A stretch of 64,000 nt of DNA, from positions 24,919,986 to 24,983,985 of the forward strand of contig OZ038321.1 in NCBI GenBank assembly GCA_964035795.1, given 5' to 3'. Below are positions 1 through 12,965 of the stretch, in pieces. The notes under the pieces were generated by a model. It was not told the origin of the DNA. It did not search any database and was given only the letters and a program-made list of their open reading frames with translations. Position 1 is the first letter of the stretch, and every line of letters starts with the position of its first letter. Both the position numbers and the translations under genes were made by a program. This stretch comes from Pterobdella sp. o SKG-2022. Lineage: Eukaryota > Annelida > Clitellata > Hirudinida > Piscicolidae.

Positions 1-1264
1 GATTTTGCATTGATTCAAAATTGTTGTTTGATCCAAACTGATAACACATGCAACAGTAAAGAGCAGATAAAATATACAAAAATAGATTTTTTTACAGAAA
101 ATTACACAAAACACAGATCACAAAAAAGTTTTTGAGCACAGGGATTTGACAAGCTACTTGTTCTACAACAATCCAAGATCTACTTGTGAAGTTGTTCATA
201 GATGAAGCTGAACTTTTAGTTCACTTATTTATCTACAATACAGAAAACGAAATTTTGCTAGCAGTGTGTAGGATAACAACAGTGATATTATTATCATCGT
301 TATATATTAGAAACTATAAATCTAATCGATAAAATGTCGTTTCTAAGTATCTGCAAAACTGAATGAAAAAGTACTAAAAAAATTTTTAAAAGCTTGAAAT
401 GTTGAAATGTGTTTTAATTAATCGGTGGATTTGCGTTTCAGATATTTTAGAAAATTAACGATTAGTATCTTTGTTCATCTTTCATCAATTATAACAAGAT
501 TGATCTTTATTTCTAGACAAAACATTCTTAAAATATAAATTTTTTGATTTATCTCAAATTCGAAAAAAAAAATATTCTCTTCAAAGAGTTCGATTGCCCT
601 CAAATGTCTTTTCTCAATCTCACTCTTATCTTAATTAAGTATTGTTGTTTGTTAATATGAAATCATTGAAGAAAAGAGAATAAACTTTATTGAACTTCAA
701 AACCAACTGAACCCGTAACAGAGTACAACCATATAAGATATTTAAAAGGAATTAATTTTGTCTCTTTTCAAGGAAATTGTGTAAAATAAATGTTCAAAAT
801 GTAAATTAATGAAAATTTCAAGTTTATAAAAAAATTGTATTATTTCCACGAAGGACTAAAACAACGTTAAAAAAGTGAAAACAATTAAATTAATAATAAT
901 AAAAACACAATGATAAATACAAAAATAAATAAATTTTTCAAATACTTCAAACAATATGAAAAAAAATCAGTTTCAACACAATAAATAAAACAACGAATAA
1001 ATAAATTTTCATATATTCAACGCAAAAACAAAAAATCAAAATTTAATTTTCACGAAGCTTTTCGTAAGTCGAATTCACATCATCAAATGATATACCCAGA
1101 GAGAATAAACTTCAAAATCTACTGTGGCTCTTTAATATAAAAAGAGCTTAAGTTGAAAACCTCAACCCAAGCTTTCCTCTTGCCTGCACTATCAAGTGAT
1201 GATTGATCAATCAACGGGCTTATGTAATTAGCAAGGAGCGTTTTGTAAACAATTTTTGGCTATA
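1..1264. other. AT-rich noncoding, one foldback half-element
   Basis: No coding signal. The only structure I see is a stretch at about 1050-1092 related to the foldback at 48625-48785: 18 identical bases across CACGAAGCTTTTCG, then a weaker match over about 20 bases. Confidence 0.5.
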
Positions 1265-1465
1265 TCTAATATATTTATATGAGATGCGTTTATATAACAT
1301 ATTTTTGTATTTGATATGTTTGTATATAGTATATTTGTATCAGATATTTTGTAGCTGTATATAGTATATTTGTATCAGATATTTTGTAGCTGTATATAGT
1401 ATATTTTAATCTTATATATTTGTATATAGTATATTTGTACCCGATATCTATGTGTCTGCTAATAT
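1265..1465. repeat. 35-bp minisatellite
   Basis: Two adjacent identical 35-bp units at 1321-1355 and 1356-1390, beginning TGTATATAGTATATTTG and ending TTTTGTAGC. Degenerate copies lie before (from about 1265) and after (1391 to about 1465). The Tyr/Ile-rich minus-strand open frame across it is a by-product of the repeat. Confidence 0.9.
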
Positions 1466-4400
1466 TTGATATATTTACAAATAGTTTATGTAGAAGTCTT
1501 TGGAATAAATATTTGAATAAGTTGTAAAGATCAATAGTAAAGAATTTTTGTTTAGACTCCGTTTTAAATAATATCAAACAACACTTGAGTTTTCGTTGGA
1601 ATGTGCGATTTAAATTTCCATGAATTTTTGAAAATTTCATTAATATTTAAACGCATTAACTCGAGTCCTGTTGGGGAAAGATAAATAAAAAGGTTTTTTA
1701 AAAATTGTCTATAATTTAAAATTTTGTTTTAAAACTTAAGCAAAACTTATGCCTAGCTAATTTTTATTCGTTTTCTACCGAGCCTTTAAAGGAAATTTTA
1801 GTTTTTTTTTAATTTTTTAAAATTTTTAATAAAAAATAAAAAAAAAACGATATAAAAAAGGTTTTTATATGTAAATTATTAACCTCAAATGTGAATTAGG
1901 AAATCTAATAACTTATTGATATCAAAATTCTTTGTATAATAAAGATATGAAACTTGTCAATAATGTTCTATTTTTAATACAAATTTTGTGTTTTTCTTAT
2001 TCACAAAAGCTTTTAAACAAATCCTCACCTCTTATTTATTTTTTTTGAAATAAAAAAATTAAGTAAACGTCAAAATGTTAATGCTTTTTGTAAAGCTCAA
2101 CTCATCAAAAACTATAATAGTTTCAGAAGCCAATTGTGCAAAAATTGTTTTTTCAATTTTAAAACCTCAAAATATGATAAAAAGCTCAAACAAACGTTGA
2201 AATCGTTCATAATATGATGGAAAATTCAAGGATAAACCAAGCAGTTAAGGTTTAAAAATCCATTATAAATATAGGATTCTTACTTAATTACTGATTTGTG
2301 GTCTTGAAAATCTCAGCATAGAAGCCATTATAATTTCTCTTTTGTTTTATTACTTTCTCAACAATATAAGTTATTTACAAAAAGATTAAAGTTCCTTTTT
2401 TTTAAACTATAATTATAACTTTCTGGGACTTCCTGAAACGAAATTATTATGAAGTTTCATTGTTTTCAAAAGGTACATCATTCGTTTGTTTTTATATCTT
2501 TTTGGGATGTAGAACGACGTTTTAAAGACCACTAGTGAAATAGAGGACAAAGAATTTCATTTTAAAGGCCTTTTTAATGAATTTTAGTTGTATTAACCTA
2601 AAATCCTTTAGATTCTTATCACAAAGTTCCTTAAAATTTTAAATTTGTTGCTCAGTAGTAAAAAACTTTAACTTGATTTTGACAAGCTCAATTCAAAATG
2701 AGTCATATAAAGCCCAATTCAATTTTATCAAAATCAATTGAAATTTTTTGAACTAAGCTCAAATTATATAAAATTGAAAACTTCATAAAAACCAACTACA
2801 ACACTCACACACATTAAAACCAAAATATTAGCACCGTTATATTGGAAAATCGTATATTAAAAGTTTGAAAGCCTTAGGTGTTACAATCTCTCCTGTTATT
2901 ACACATATTCCCATATTCTCTTTTATATTTCTTTGTACACTTCCTTCAACTTTGTGTGAAAAAATTTAGAGGCCATTCTATAAATTTATTTCACTGAATA
3001 ATTTTTCATACCACCTAAATTAGATTTTTATTGGTTTTTAAGTTGGTTTTAAGTTATTTTAAAGATCTAGGTTGATTTTATTTAAATTTAATTTCCAGTA
3101 ACTGTCGAAATGGCATTTTCTTCAACTTCAAAACAATTTCCTTCAAGCAGTCCCATAAGACCAAAACTCATGAAAGAAAATACTTCGTAAGACTCGCATA
3201 AATAAAAGCACATCAATAGTTTAAAGAGAAATTAAAGATACCAAATAAATTGCCGTGTATTCATGCTACCAAGCCTTGCTTAAATAAGCTGTACGAATCA
3301 TAGACCGAGGTATAATAGCTTAATTGGCACATTGCTGTACAAAAAGCCTCCAAACTCTTATACATCATAATACAAGGCGATTGAGAGCATTTAAAAGTGT
3401 GAACACATGAGCAAAACTTTTTTATAACCTTTCTCTATGGATCTCATTTTCTAAGCATGCCCTTTAAACGGGCTTTCAGCATATTTGTAAGCCTGAAATT
3501 TTTGAGTTTTTTGCTGTCTTTCTTCTTTTTAAGCCTATGTCTATTTATTTTTTGAGTTTGCATTTATATTGTTTCTTCAGTTAAAATTATTTTTTCGATT
3601 TTTTATTCTTAACTTCTTTGGCCTACATGTTTTATTTCAGCACCGTGATTCACATTAAAAAGTGATTTTTCAATGCTTCGATACTTCGTAAGTGTTAAAC
3701 ATATGTACCTTAGAAGTATTTAGTTCGGTAACTTTTCATTTGAAGCAGAGATTTACAGACGATTTGGAAAGAACTGCAGTGAAGCAGGATTAAAATATGA
3801 AAAGACCCCAAGTGGAAAATTGAGAGTCTACAAGGAGTGCAGTTACTTTCTATGTATAAGCTATATTTGCCTCAAAGTTTAATATTTAATATATGAAACT
3901 TCGAAATTATTTTTTTAATAATTTTTTTTCTTTATTTAGGTATAATTATTTTAACGGTAATTAGGACCGTGTTTTATAGTTGTTTTAAAACCTGCATAAT
4001 GTTACATTTTTAATTCGAAATGTTGAACAAATTAGGGGCCGTGTAGCATGAAGATCAAACGAGAGAAAATCAGTTTAAATAACTTTCAAACCTTTTAAAA
4101 AAGAAATAATTTTAAAAATTAGTTTTGAAACTTTTTAAATGAACTTGAAAAAGTTTTTTTTTTGAACTTTAAAGTGAAATTTGATTTTTAATTAGTTCAA
4201 AGTTGGAAGATTAACTCTAAATTTTTGCTTAAAATACTCAAGATTCTAGCCCCCTAATCACGAAGCAATCATAAAAAAGCACTTGAGCTTCAATATGTTC
4301 TATCAGATTCAAGTGTTTTGTGGCTGAAAAATCATTTCAAGATTTATCTTCTATTCAGTGTTTTCAAAAAATAATAGCGATAGGACTTGAAAACGTTTGA

Positions 4401-7400
4401 AATTGAAGTAGGAAGGTATAAAATAATAAAAATGAAAAACTGGGAAATAAATTCACTGCAAAAATATTGAATAAAGAAAAATTTTGAGCTTAAAAAATTT
4501 GAAAATAATTCAATTATAAAACATAAAAAATCGAGATGCATTTAAAATCTTCGACTTCTAGAAATAAAGCTCAAAGCAGTTTGTGGGCAAACTCCGTAGC
4601 AAGGTGTCATAAGCAGAAATATGGCACACAGACAAATGAATACAATCAACTCAATCACTATTAAAACCGCGACAAAAGGTCGTGGAAAATTGCTGAATTT
4701 ACCTTTGTCAAAATACTCATCATTTCAACGTGATTGTGTTTGAAAAAGTGGTATTTGAGTTTTTCTACTACAAAAAAAGTAAAATATTGGAAATCTAATT
4801 TTGAAAAAATTTTGTCAGTTTGGCGAGTTTTTACACAATTTCATTTTTGTGATATATTTTATATTGAGAAAATGGAAACTTGCATTCTTTAGAGGAAATT
4901 TCCAATTCTTCATTCGTTATTTAACATTTCAAAAGTTTTCAAAAGAATTTGGAATTGTTGAACAAATGAAGAGAATAATTGCAAATAGCGACGTGAATGA
5001 CTGTAGCATGAAAAAAATTCCAAACCAATGAATAAAATGAAATTTTAAACTTTGAAAAAAATAAATACTTGTAAACTCTCTAAACAAAATTAATTCTTTA
5101 CACTTTGTTTGCTGTTAATTAATGTAATACATAGTTAAATATACCTATTAATATATATCTCCTTGGCATTTTGTTTGTTAGCTCTAACATTTATTACTTG
5201 AGCTTCAGAATTGTTAAAACACATTTAGAAACTAGTACATCCCATTGTGAAAACTTCAGATAAATTTACTTTAAGAAAAACTCCCATATTTTCGATACAT
5301 TAAAACTTATCAATAAGAACAATATTGAAAGCAAAGACATTAAACTCAATAGAAGAACTAAAGAAAGGAATAATTGAAGAAATAACTTCAAGTTGGTGCA
5401 TGCGTTATTAGAATAGTGTAAAATACTGCGTAGAAAACATAATTATAAAATTTTTATGCAACGTATGAGAGAATTTGCAGTATATGTCAGAGACGAGGGA
5501 GTTATCAAACAATTAGATTGTGAACAGTTTCAACAAAAAAGATAATTAAGGTTTTAAAGTCTACATGGTTAATATACCTTTTGATCCAGTTTTCACATGT
5601 TATTTTTAATTCCAGAGAGAATTATTTTCCAATAGATATAGAATCTCTAGTTTTAAAATTTTTCAAAAAACTTTAAAGCAATTAACGATTGATCTGTTTT
5701 TTCGACAATCAGCTAATCGTATGAACTTGATTACTTCAATAGACAAAAATAATTCTCATTTCTAATTTTTTTCAAATACCTTTGAGTTCAAAATTATTAC
5801 GAATAAATCAACGAAAAAATAACAAAATTTATAGAGGTTCTGCGCGGTAATTAGCAGTAATCTAAGTAATTATACTCACTGTAAGCTGATTTCAAGCTTA
5901 AAGCAACAAATTTTTTAGAAAATTAGTCAAAATTTTTCAATTATAAATTTTCTAAATTCATTTATTATTCTTTTTAATAAATTTTAATTCAAAAATTTTC
6001 TGTATTTTATATTACTTCCTTATGATTAAGTATCCAAAACGCCCAACAAATTCATTTAAAATAGCATATATAAATGAAATCTTACAAAAACTCCAAGAAC
6101 AAGAGTCTAATACATTCTAATCCAATCTTAATCCAGTGCCGTTATCGTTTTAGAGATAAAATCAAAAAATAATATTTAAAATATAACTGCCGCAGTATAC
6201 TGCATACAGCCGTATGCTCTTATATACCTACGACTTGAAGCACCCACAATAGATGACTTCTGAATCTCAGTTTTTACTATTTTGCCTACTTTGATTATTT
6301 CTTGTTTAAATTATATAATTATTTATTTAGTTTTCAGTTTTGACGAAATAGCTTGTTTGGTTTTGATTCAAAAAGAATTTTACAATCAATCAATATATAT
6401 ATTTTTGCTTACGTTCATATACATATATATTCATTCCCGTTTATATGTTTATTCATATAGCTTTTTTTTATGCGAATTTTAAAGCGTTTGTAATAGAATG
6501 AGAAAGTTTTCAGCAAAATCGAATGCATTACAAGCATGCTAAACCACAAGAATGTAACTCCATTTTTCACCAATTTTCACTAATATGCTATCATACACTG
6601 CCTCTTGAACTGAATAAACAGCCAAAACTTATGAACAATATGGTTGAAATGTACTGCTGAAAAAAGCCTGAATCAAAAAAATGAAATACAAAATTTCATC
6701 GTTAAATCTCGATTAGATGAAACCTTAGTTTAAAACGCTCTTCCCTGCTTTTCTGCTGTGTCTGGCTGCATGCATTTCCTTCCATTGAGTTACATAAGCG
6801 GTCTTGTATCTCTACTCATGGTGAATTCAAGCAGCTTCATACCTTCATGAATGTTACATAAATCCATTTAAATACAGTTGTAACCGAGAGAGGATTATTT
6901 TATCTTCTAACTAGGATTTTAAAACTATATCTCGAGACATATCTTTTCGATTGAGGTGATAATAGTGCGGGTAACTATTGTAAATTTCTTTGATGATTTT
7001 ATCCTATCTCCTTTAAATTGTTATATCATTTTTGATGGTACATATCAATTTTGGAATGACTTTTTATTTCTCTTTAATTGAATCATCGCTTTGAAATTGC
7101 ACGGATTTAATATAACTCTCAAGTTGGGTTCTTTAAAAATTTTGCTCTTCCATTCTTAAAGTTTAGTTTTTTAAAGTTATAAAATAAAAGTTCATAGTTT
7201 AAAAAACAAATTTTTGAGTTTCTTTGAAAGTTTTTTTAAAATATTTGTTTGAAAAATAATTGAAAACACTTTATACTCTCTCTCGAATGTGTTATGTCAA
7301 ATAAACACGCTACACTACCCTTTAAAATTTCAACAAAAATTAATAACGATTTATACGAAAAAATCTCAAACGAAATATATTTAGTTTTGTATCCATAACT

Positions 7401-10372
7401 TACCCGTGAAAACAAACCAAAAAGTTTTAATCAAAAGAAATATTTATAAAAAGTGTTTTAAAATCAACAAAGTTCTAATTAAAACTGACAATGAATTATT
7501 TACAAAGCCGTGGGTATGTAATTACAAGAAACTTATCCGTAAAAAATCTAATTTAAAAATAAAAAACAAGCTTCTCATAGAAATAGCTTTGAGCTATCAA
7601 AATTTTTATTTTACTTATTATTTAAATTTTCATCCAAAGCAAAAGATAATTTCAAATTGATTCAGCAACTCAAGCTTTCATAGAACTGTATGTTGATCAA
7701 AATATGATGAATTACTCTCTGAAAATTTAAATCTTGATTAAAAAGCATGATAGATAGAGCAAAGATTGATGGAAGAACCTTGCAACTAGGCATGTTTCAA
7801 TTAGACTCCTTTACTCTCCTTCCACTTACTTGGAAAGGCTTGGAAAGTTTCGTTTGTTCTCAATGTATATAATTTTTGATAGAAGATTTTAATTGCTTTC
7901 AACTATTTTATTTTCTCATTTATTTTATTTTTTAATTGATTTTTTTTCATGTGTTTCAAACATATATGTAACATTTCGATTATTCTATCGTTGCCAATAA
8001 AACTTAAATAATGAATTTTTTGAAAATATTTGAATTTGTTTTTTGTTGGAAATAAAAATGAATTCCAGTTTGTAGCTTAGAAGTTAAATCGTAAAAAGGA
8101 CTTATTTCAAGTCTCAAACTATGAAAACAGAAGCTGATACTGCAAAAAAAATTATCATTATCTTTAATATAACTATTATTTTTAGTATTAGTTGTGTTCC
8201 TTTAATAAGCAAAATCTCTTTAAATGGATAAAATTATCAGTGCCAAAACAAGCCCATACTGGCTTCTGAGCACAATCAAATATTTTTCAATTTTTAATTT
8301 TTCATTAAAAGATTTTCTTAAATACTTTAAAATTTTTACGTTTTTTATATATTTTCTATTTTAAGTGTTTTTATCATATCCTAACTTTAAACTTTCATCA
8401 GTGTTGTCATTTCAATATAGGTCAAAATCTTTTTCAGCTACTTGGCCAGTCATTTACATTCCGTTGATTTCTTTTTTTGAGAAACTTTTTTTTAAAGATT
8501 TACTAATTTAATGATACTTATTCTTATTTTTTTTTTATTTATTCAGTTTCAACATCAACAAAACATAGTTATTATCACAGTAATTTGACACATCTCCAGA
8601 AATAGTTTTGCTATATTCAAAACGCCAATGAAATTTATAAAACATTTTTTTCTTTATTATCACTAAAAAATTCACATTACATTTGATTTCTTGAGTAAAA
8701 TTTATCAAGTTTTAAAAAATTATTTTAGTTTTTGAAAATAAAAACAAATTTCTTTAATAAACCATTTTTTTTTGGGGTTTTATTTTTAATATAAAGTTTA
8801 TTCAGCAGTTTATTCTTATTTTTATAGTTATATCGACAAGCTTAATATTGATTTGGCTTGAATTTATTAAAGACGACACAAAATTGCTAAAAAAATTTCT
8901 TAAAAAACGAAATAAAAAACGAACAAAAAATTTAATAATAATTTAAAAAATACATGTTAGTTCATACGTTAAAGCAGAATTTCTCGTACATTAAATCTCC
9001 TCTTTTCTGAAGAAACTCAAAAATTTTGAATTTCATTTTTATGAGCAACCATTAAAATTTAATTAAGCTTTCATACAAACTACATTTTTAGTTTTAAATT
9101 CTAAGAATTTATTAAACTTCAAAGGAACATTTAATACAGCTTAATTCAGTAAACACAGTTGACTGACACTGAAAACTTTGGAGTGTTTATTGGATGAACG
9201 TTTCTGAGCAATCCAAAACAAAAAAAAATTAACATGACTTATATTTTCCGAGAAATGCTCATATGAAAATATACTTTTGAGTGATAAAACAGAGGCTTGG
9301 ATATTGTTTTCTATTCATCATTGCAAAAGCATTAAGGGCTTTTATTGCTACTATTTGTCTCATAATTTTGTAAATGTTTCTTATTTCTATGTTAATTCCT
9401 TTCTCAAATCTGAAGGATTTTGTTTAAAATTTTACTAAAATTTAAGTCTTTATTTTTAAAAGCTTTTGATCTTTTAGATACGATCTGATTGATAAATGGT
9501 TTGCATTCATAGTGAAGTATGGTGAGTGTATTTTAATTGAAGAAACATTAATTCAATTCTTATTGTTAGCTCCAAAGCTACCATCAATTTGAGCTTAAGG
9601 TATTCGCAATAAAAATATTCATAACATGAGTAATGATCTTACATAGTAGAAACTTGTCAAAAAAATTTATATAGGGAAAGATCGATAGGAAAATGGGCAT
9701 TTGAAAAACATAAAACGAGAACTCGTCATGTTATATAGCTCCTACTCAACTGTTTAAGTCTATGCATTTGTGTGCTGGCACGGTTGTGGTTGGTGTATGG
9801 ATCTAGAAGGCTGTTTAAATGTTTTTTTCACAAATTTAAGTGATTACTACAGGAATTATGTGTTTTGGTACTATTTTTGTTGAACTGTTTCAAGGAGGCT
9901 ATTCATTTTAACTATTGATGAATTAGTTTGATACATCTTAAGTTCTTGGAAGTTTAATTTTTGCACAAATGGAAGTTTTATTTCATGGTATTTCAAAGCA
10001 CGGTTTTGATGTTGAGAAATCCTTTGACTGTTTTTCAAAGAATTCTCAATTTTATTTATTGAATAATATTCAAAAATTGATGAAGAAATTTATTATTTAA
10101 ATTTAACTTCATTACTTTTGAATATTTCAGAAAAACAAGAGTTTTTGCAGTGATGAAAAAATCGATATGTTTTAAACTTTTTTCAAAAAATTAAATATCA
10201 ATAATTTTAATCAGAAAAATATTTTATCGAAGGTTTTTGTGCAAAAACTCTGGCTTTCATATAAAAGAAGGCTTGCTTAGTAACTTCATTGAAATATAAG
10301 TATTATCGAATGCCATTGTAGCTATTAGTGATTATATATTGTGTGTATAATATTGGGGAGTTTTATTATTCT
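1466..10372. other. AT-rich noncoding region
   Basis: Homopolymer-rich intergenic DNA. The short open frames here (for example at 4801-5031 and 7406-7660) are Lys/Asn/Phe-rich and have no recognisable motif. I see no exon, RNA gene or clear transposon. Confidence 0.6.
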
Positions 10373-10522
10373 TATTATTATTTTAATATATTTTTTTATT
10401 ATTTATTTTTTATTATTTATTATGTCATTATCATTTTTATCTTTATTATTATTATTATTTTTATTATTATTATTATTTTTATTATTATTATTATTTTTAT
10501 TATTATTATTATTTTTATTTTT

Positions 10523-10553
<31 letters not shown>

Positions 10554-10639
10554 TTATTTTTATTATTATTATTATTTTTATTTTTATTATTATTATTATT
10601 TTTATTTTTATTATTATTATTATTTTTATTTTTATTTTT
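10373..10639. repeat. TTA/TTTTTA microsatellite
   Basis: About 265 bp of interrupted trinucleotide TTA repeats broken by TTTTTA blocks. It generates long poly-Ile and poly-Leu open frames that are not genes. Confidence 0.97.
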
Positions 10640-12324
10640 TGAATTTTTTATTAGAATAATTTTTTATCTATGGCATGCCGGAAACTTGGACAATGATGGT
10701 GCTTCATGAATATTTCGCTAGGGTTTTTCATCAGTGTTATCTCAGAATCATAACACACATTCGGACAAACTCACAAAAAATAGTCAATTTGGTTGAAAAA
10801 GAAAACTAAATTTTATTTTTAAATAATTTATTTATGTAAAATTATTTTTAGATATAGATATGAAAGTGTTGTCTGTCAATAATCTGCTTTGGTTGAAAAT
10901 ATTGTTACTTTATGGTCACTTATATTATGTAAATGTTACGTTGATAACGAAAAGCTTCGTTTGTTAATAAACTAACTAGTGTTTTGAAATTATTTTCATT
11001 TTATTGTGGCTTTTGGAAAAAATCATTATATTATTCAAATTTTATTCCAGCTTTTACTAGCTAAATAGTTTTATAAACAATTTCAAATATTTTGAGTTGT
11101 AGACTTCAAACTTCAATTGCTTATCCAAGCATTTTACTAAGAAAAATCGAATGACACTTTGTATAAATTAGCTCATTGAATGAATTACTCTAAATGGGTA
11201 GTTTCAAATGAGGCTTTCAGATTGAAGATGATATCTACATAGTCTACTGGTGTCATGGCTTGATTGGAATGCTCTGCCATCTTGAGAGTGAATGTTCATA
11301 TGACTCACTAATTTTTTATATATTGGGCTAATGTTTCATTTATATCGTGTTGAGTTTTTTTAATTATGCTTAACGTGAATTTTATTAGTTAGTTTTTTTT
11401 TTGACTTCTAATATTTTATAGAGATTTTTTGAGCAAAAGTAAAATGATAAAATTTGCTAAACTCTGATACTTGAAAATATTACATAGTTAACGGAAAGCT
11501 TTTTACTTTATGACAAAAACTATAAGTTTTCAAATAATTTCGTTTCAAATATTTCATCTGTCACAAAAATCTAGCTGGTTATACTTACCGGACATTGCCT
11601 TAGCTACTACGTTTTAACTATTTTGTACTTTGAACCTCTTTATGTTATATAGTTAAACGTTTAGTATATATTGCTAGGTTGATTATAATTATCTTTCGGT
11701 CTCATATTGTTTGGTTTGTTATAATTACTTTCCGGTAATTAAAATGTTTTAGAATTAGTAGTATAAAACGAATGTAACTTTGTGAGATTTTATTTAAGTG
11801 GATCGTTTCAGTATTGATATCAGTTGTGGTTATTGCTGTTAATAAATTGCTTGGTTTTGAAGACTTTGTTTAATAGAAGAACCTGTGGTGACATCATCTT
11901 AATGCAATACTTGCATTAACGTTAAGCTACCTCCAGCTCAGCTCTTGTATTGAGCAAACCGCTGTCAACCTCTAGCAATAGAGTTTCATTATTAAAAATT
12001 CAAAATCAACAACTCCCACTTGTATGAATTTGCTAAGTCTCCTTATATGCATTTTCTGCTGCCTTGTGTAAGCAAAAAGTTGAAATTACGACAGAACAAT
12101 CGACAGAGGTCATTCTTGATCCCAGTTTCTTGCAACATTTTCAAACCTCTTCATTCCGCAGACCAAAATACTTGCATGTTGGCAATTTAGGCCAACGTGG
12201 ATATCGTTAAATTTTTTTTTTCAACAACTGGGTCATGTGAATAAGATTATTAGTGTTTAAAAGTCAAAAATTATTTTTTAATGTAAAAATAAAAAAAGAA
12301 TTAGTATTAATGCTAACTGAAACA
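10640..12324. other. AT-rich region with possible LTR-like segment
   Basis: Mostly noncoding. An ACGAAAAGCTTCGT palindrome sits at 10947-10960. Around 11643-11890 a TGTT start, a TATAAAA at 11762, an AATAAA at 11841 and a TGGTGACA at about 11886 are arranged as in a small LTR. An 8-bp perfect hairpin (TAATGCAA/TTGCATTA) lies at 11900-11918. Confidence 0.3.
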
Positions 12325-12965
12325 TTCAATGACAGTTCAGCTGGCATTCCTATCACATATCACAGTCCACGAAGGTCAAAGTCTACAAAGCCGTAGTATT
12401 GACCACACTACTCTATGGCTGTGAAATCTGGACAACCTACAGACGTCACGAGAAACAACTTCAACAGTACCATACTCGATGTCTTCGTAGGATTCTTAAC
12501 ATACTCTGGAATGATATGATTCCTAATACTGATGTTCTAGAAATAGCAAATCTTTCCAGTGTTTCGATGATTCGTAAGGCACAGATGCGATGGAGTGATC
12601 ATCTTTCTCGTATGGCGGTTTCAAGAATTCCGAAACAACTTTTTACGGACAGCTTGAAAATGGTCAGAAAACAATTGGAGTTCCATGCAAACGCTATAAA
12701 GACTCCGTGAAGGCGCATCTGAAAGACTTCAACATAAACGTCTCCACGTGGGAAAAAGCTGCATCTGACAGACCTGCTTGGCTTAAAAAAATTCACAATA
12801 ATGCTCTTTTCTCAAAAGAAAAACAAATGCTACAAAAAAGAAGCAAATGAGACGCAAAGCTGGACAAAGTCCACCAGACAGACTCCCTACTCATTTGTGC
12901 CAAACTTGCGGAAGAGGCTTCCTCGCGCGGACGCACAAATAATGAAAAATTAAGAAAACAACGCA
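12325..12965 (+). mobile_element. 5'-truncated LINE, RT C-terminus and zinc finger
   Basis: A remnant of a non-LTR retrotransposon. The main open frame (12399-12710) holds TTLLYGCEIWTTYRRHEK and LQQYHTRCLRRILNI, a typical post-catalytic RT segment, then MRWSDHLSRM. A frameshift near 12665 moves the next part (CKRYKDSVKAHLKDF, WEKAASDRPAW) to another frame. A further segment, LPTHLCQTCGRGFLARTHK, resembles the C-terminal C2H2 finger found in some LINEs. The catalytic RT core and endonuclease are absent. It is a dead copy, typical of incomplete reverse transcription. Confidence 0.9.
12399..12710 (+). pseudogene. LINE reverse transcriptase C-terminal fragment
   Basis: 103-residue remnant of a LINE ORF2 protein, downstream of the catalytic fingers and palm. 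It reads YGCEIWTTYRRHEK, CLRRILNILWND and QMRWSDHLSRM, the thumb/connection segment that LINE proteins use when copying their RNA at a nicked target. It cannot be functional: there is no YADD motif, and the reading frame shifts before the terminal finger. The apparent ATG at 12399 is internal; homologous coding extends upstream (VYKAV-L-T) to about 12370. Confidence 0.88.

Noticed and set aside
1290..1640. 116-codon minus-strand open frame rich in Tyr and Ile
   Set aside because: Half of it is the 35-bp minisatellite read through (35 is not a multiple of 3), and the rest has no motif.
7406..7660. 84-codon Lys-rich plus-strand frame
   Set aside because: Composition is that of A-rich DNA; no domain, no splice context, no neighbours.
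10328..10709. Long poly-Ile / poly-Leu open frames on the plus strand
   Set aside because: They are translations of the TTA microsatellite in two frames, with no other protein feature.
11583..11600. ATACTTACCGG stretch resembling the 5' end of U1 snRNA
   Set aside because: The match stops after about nine bases and no snRNA stem-loops follow.
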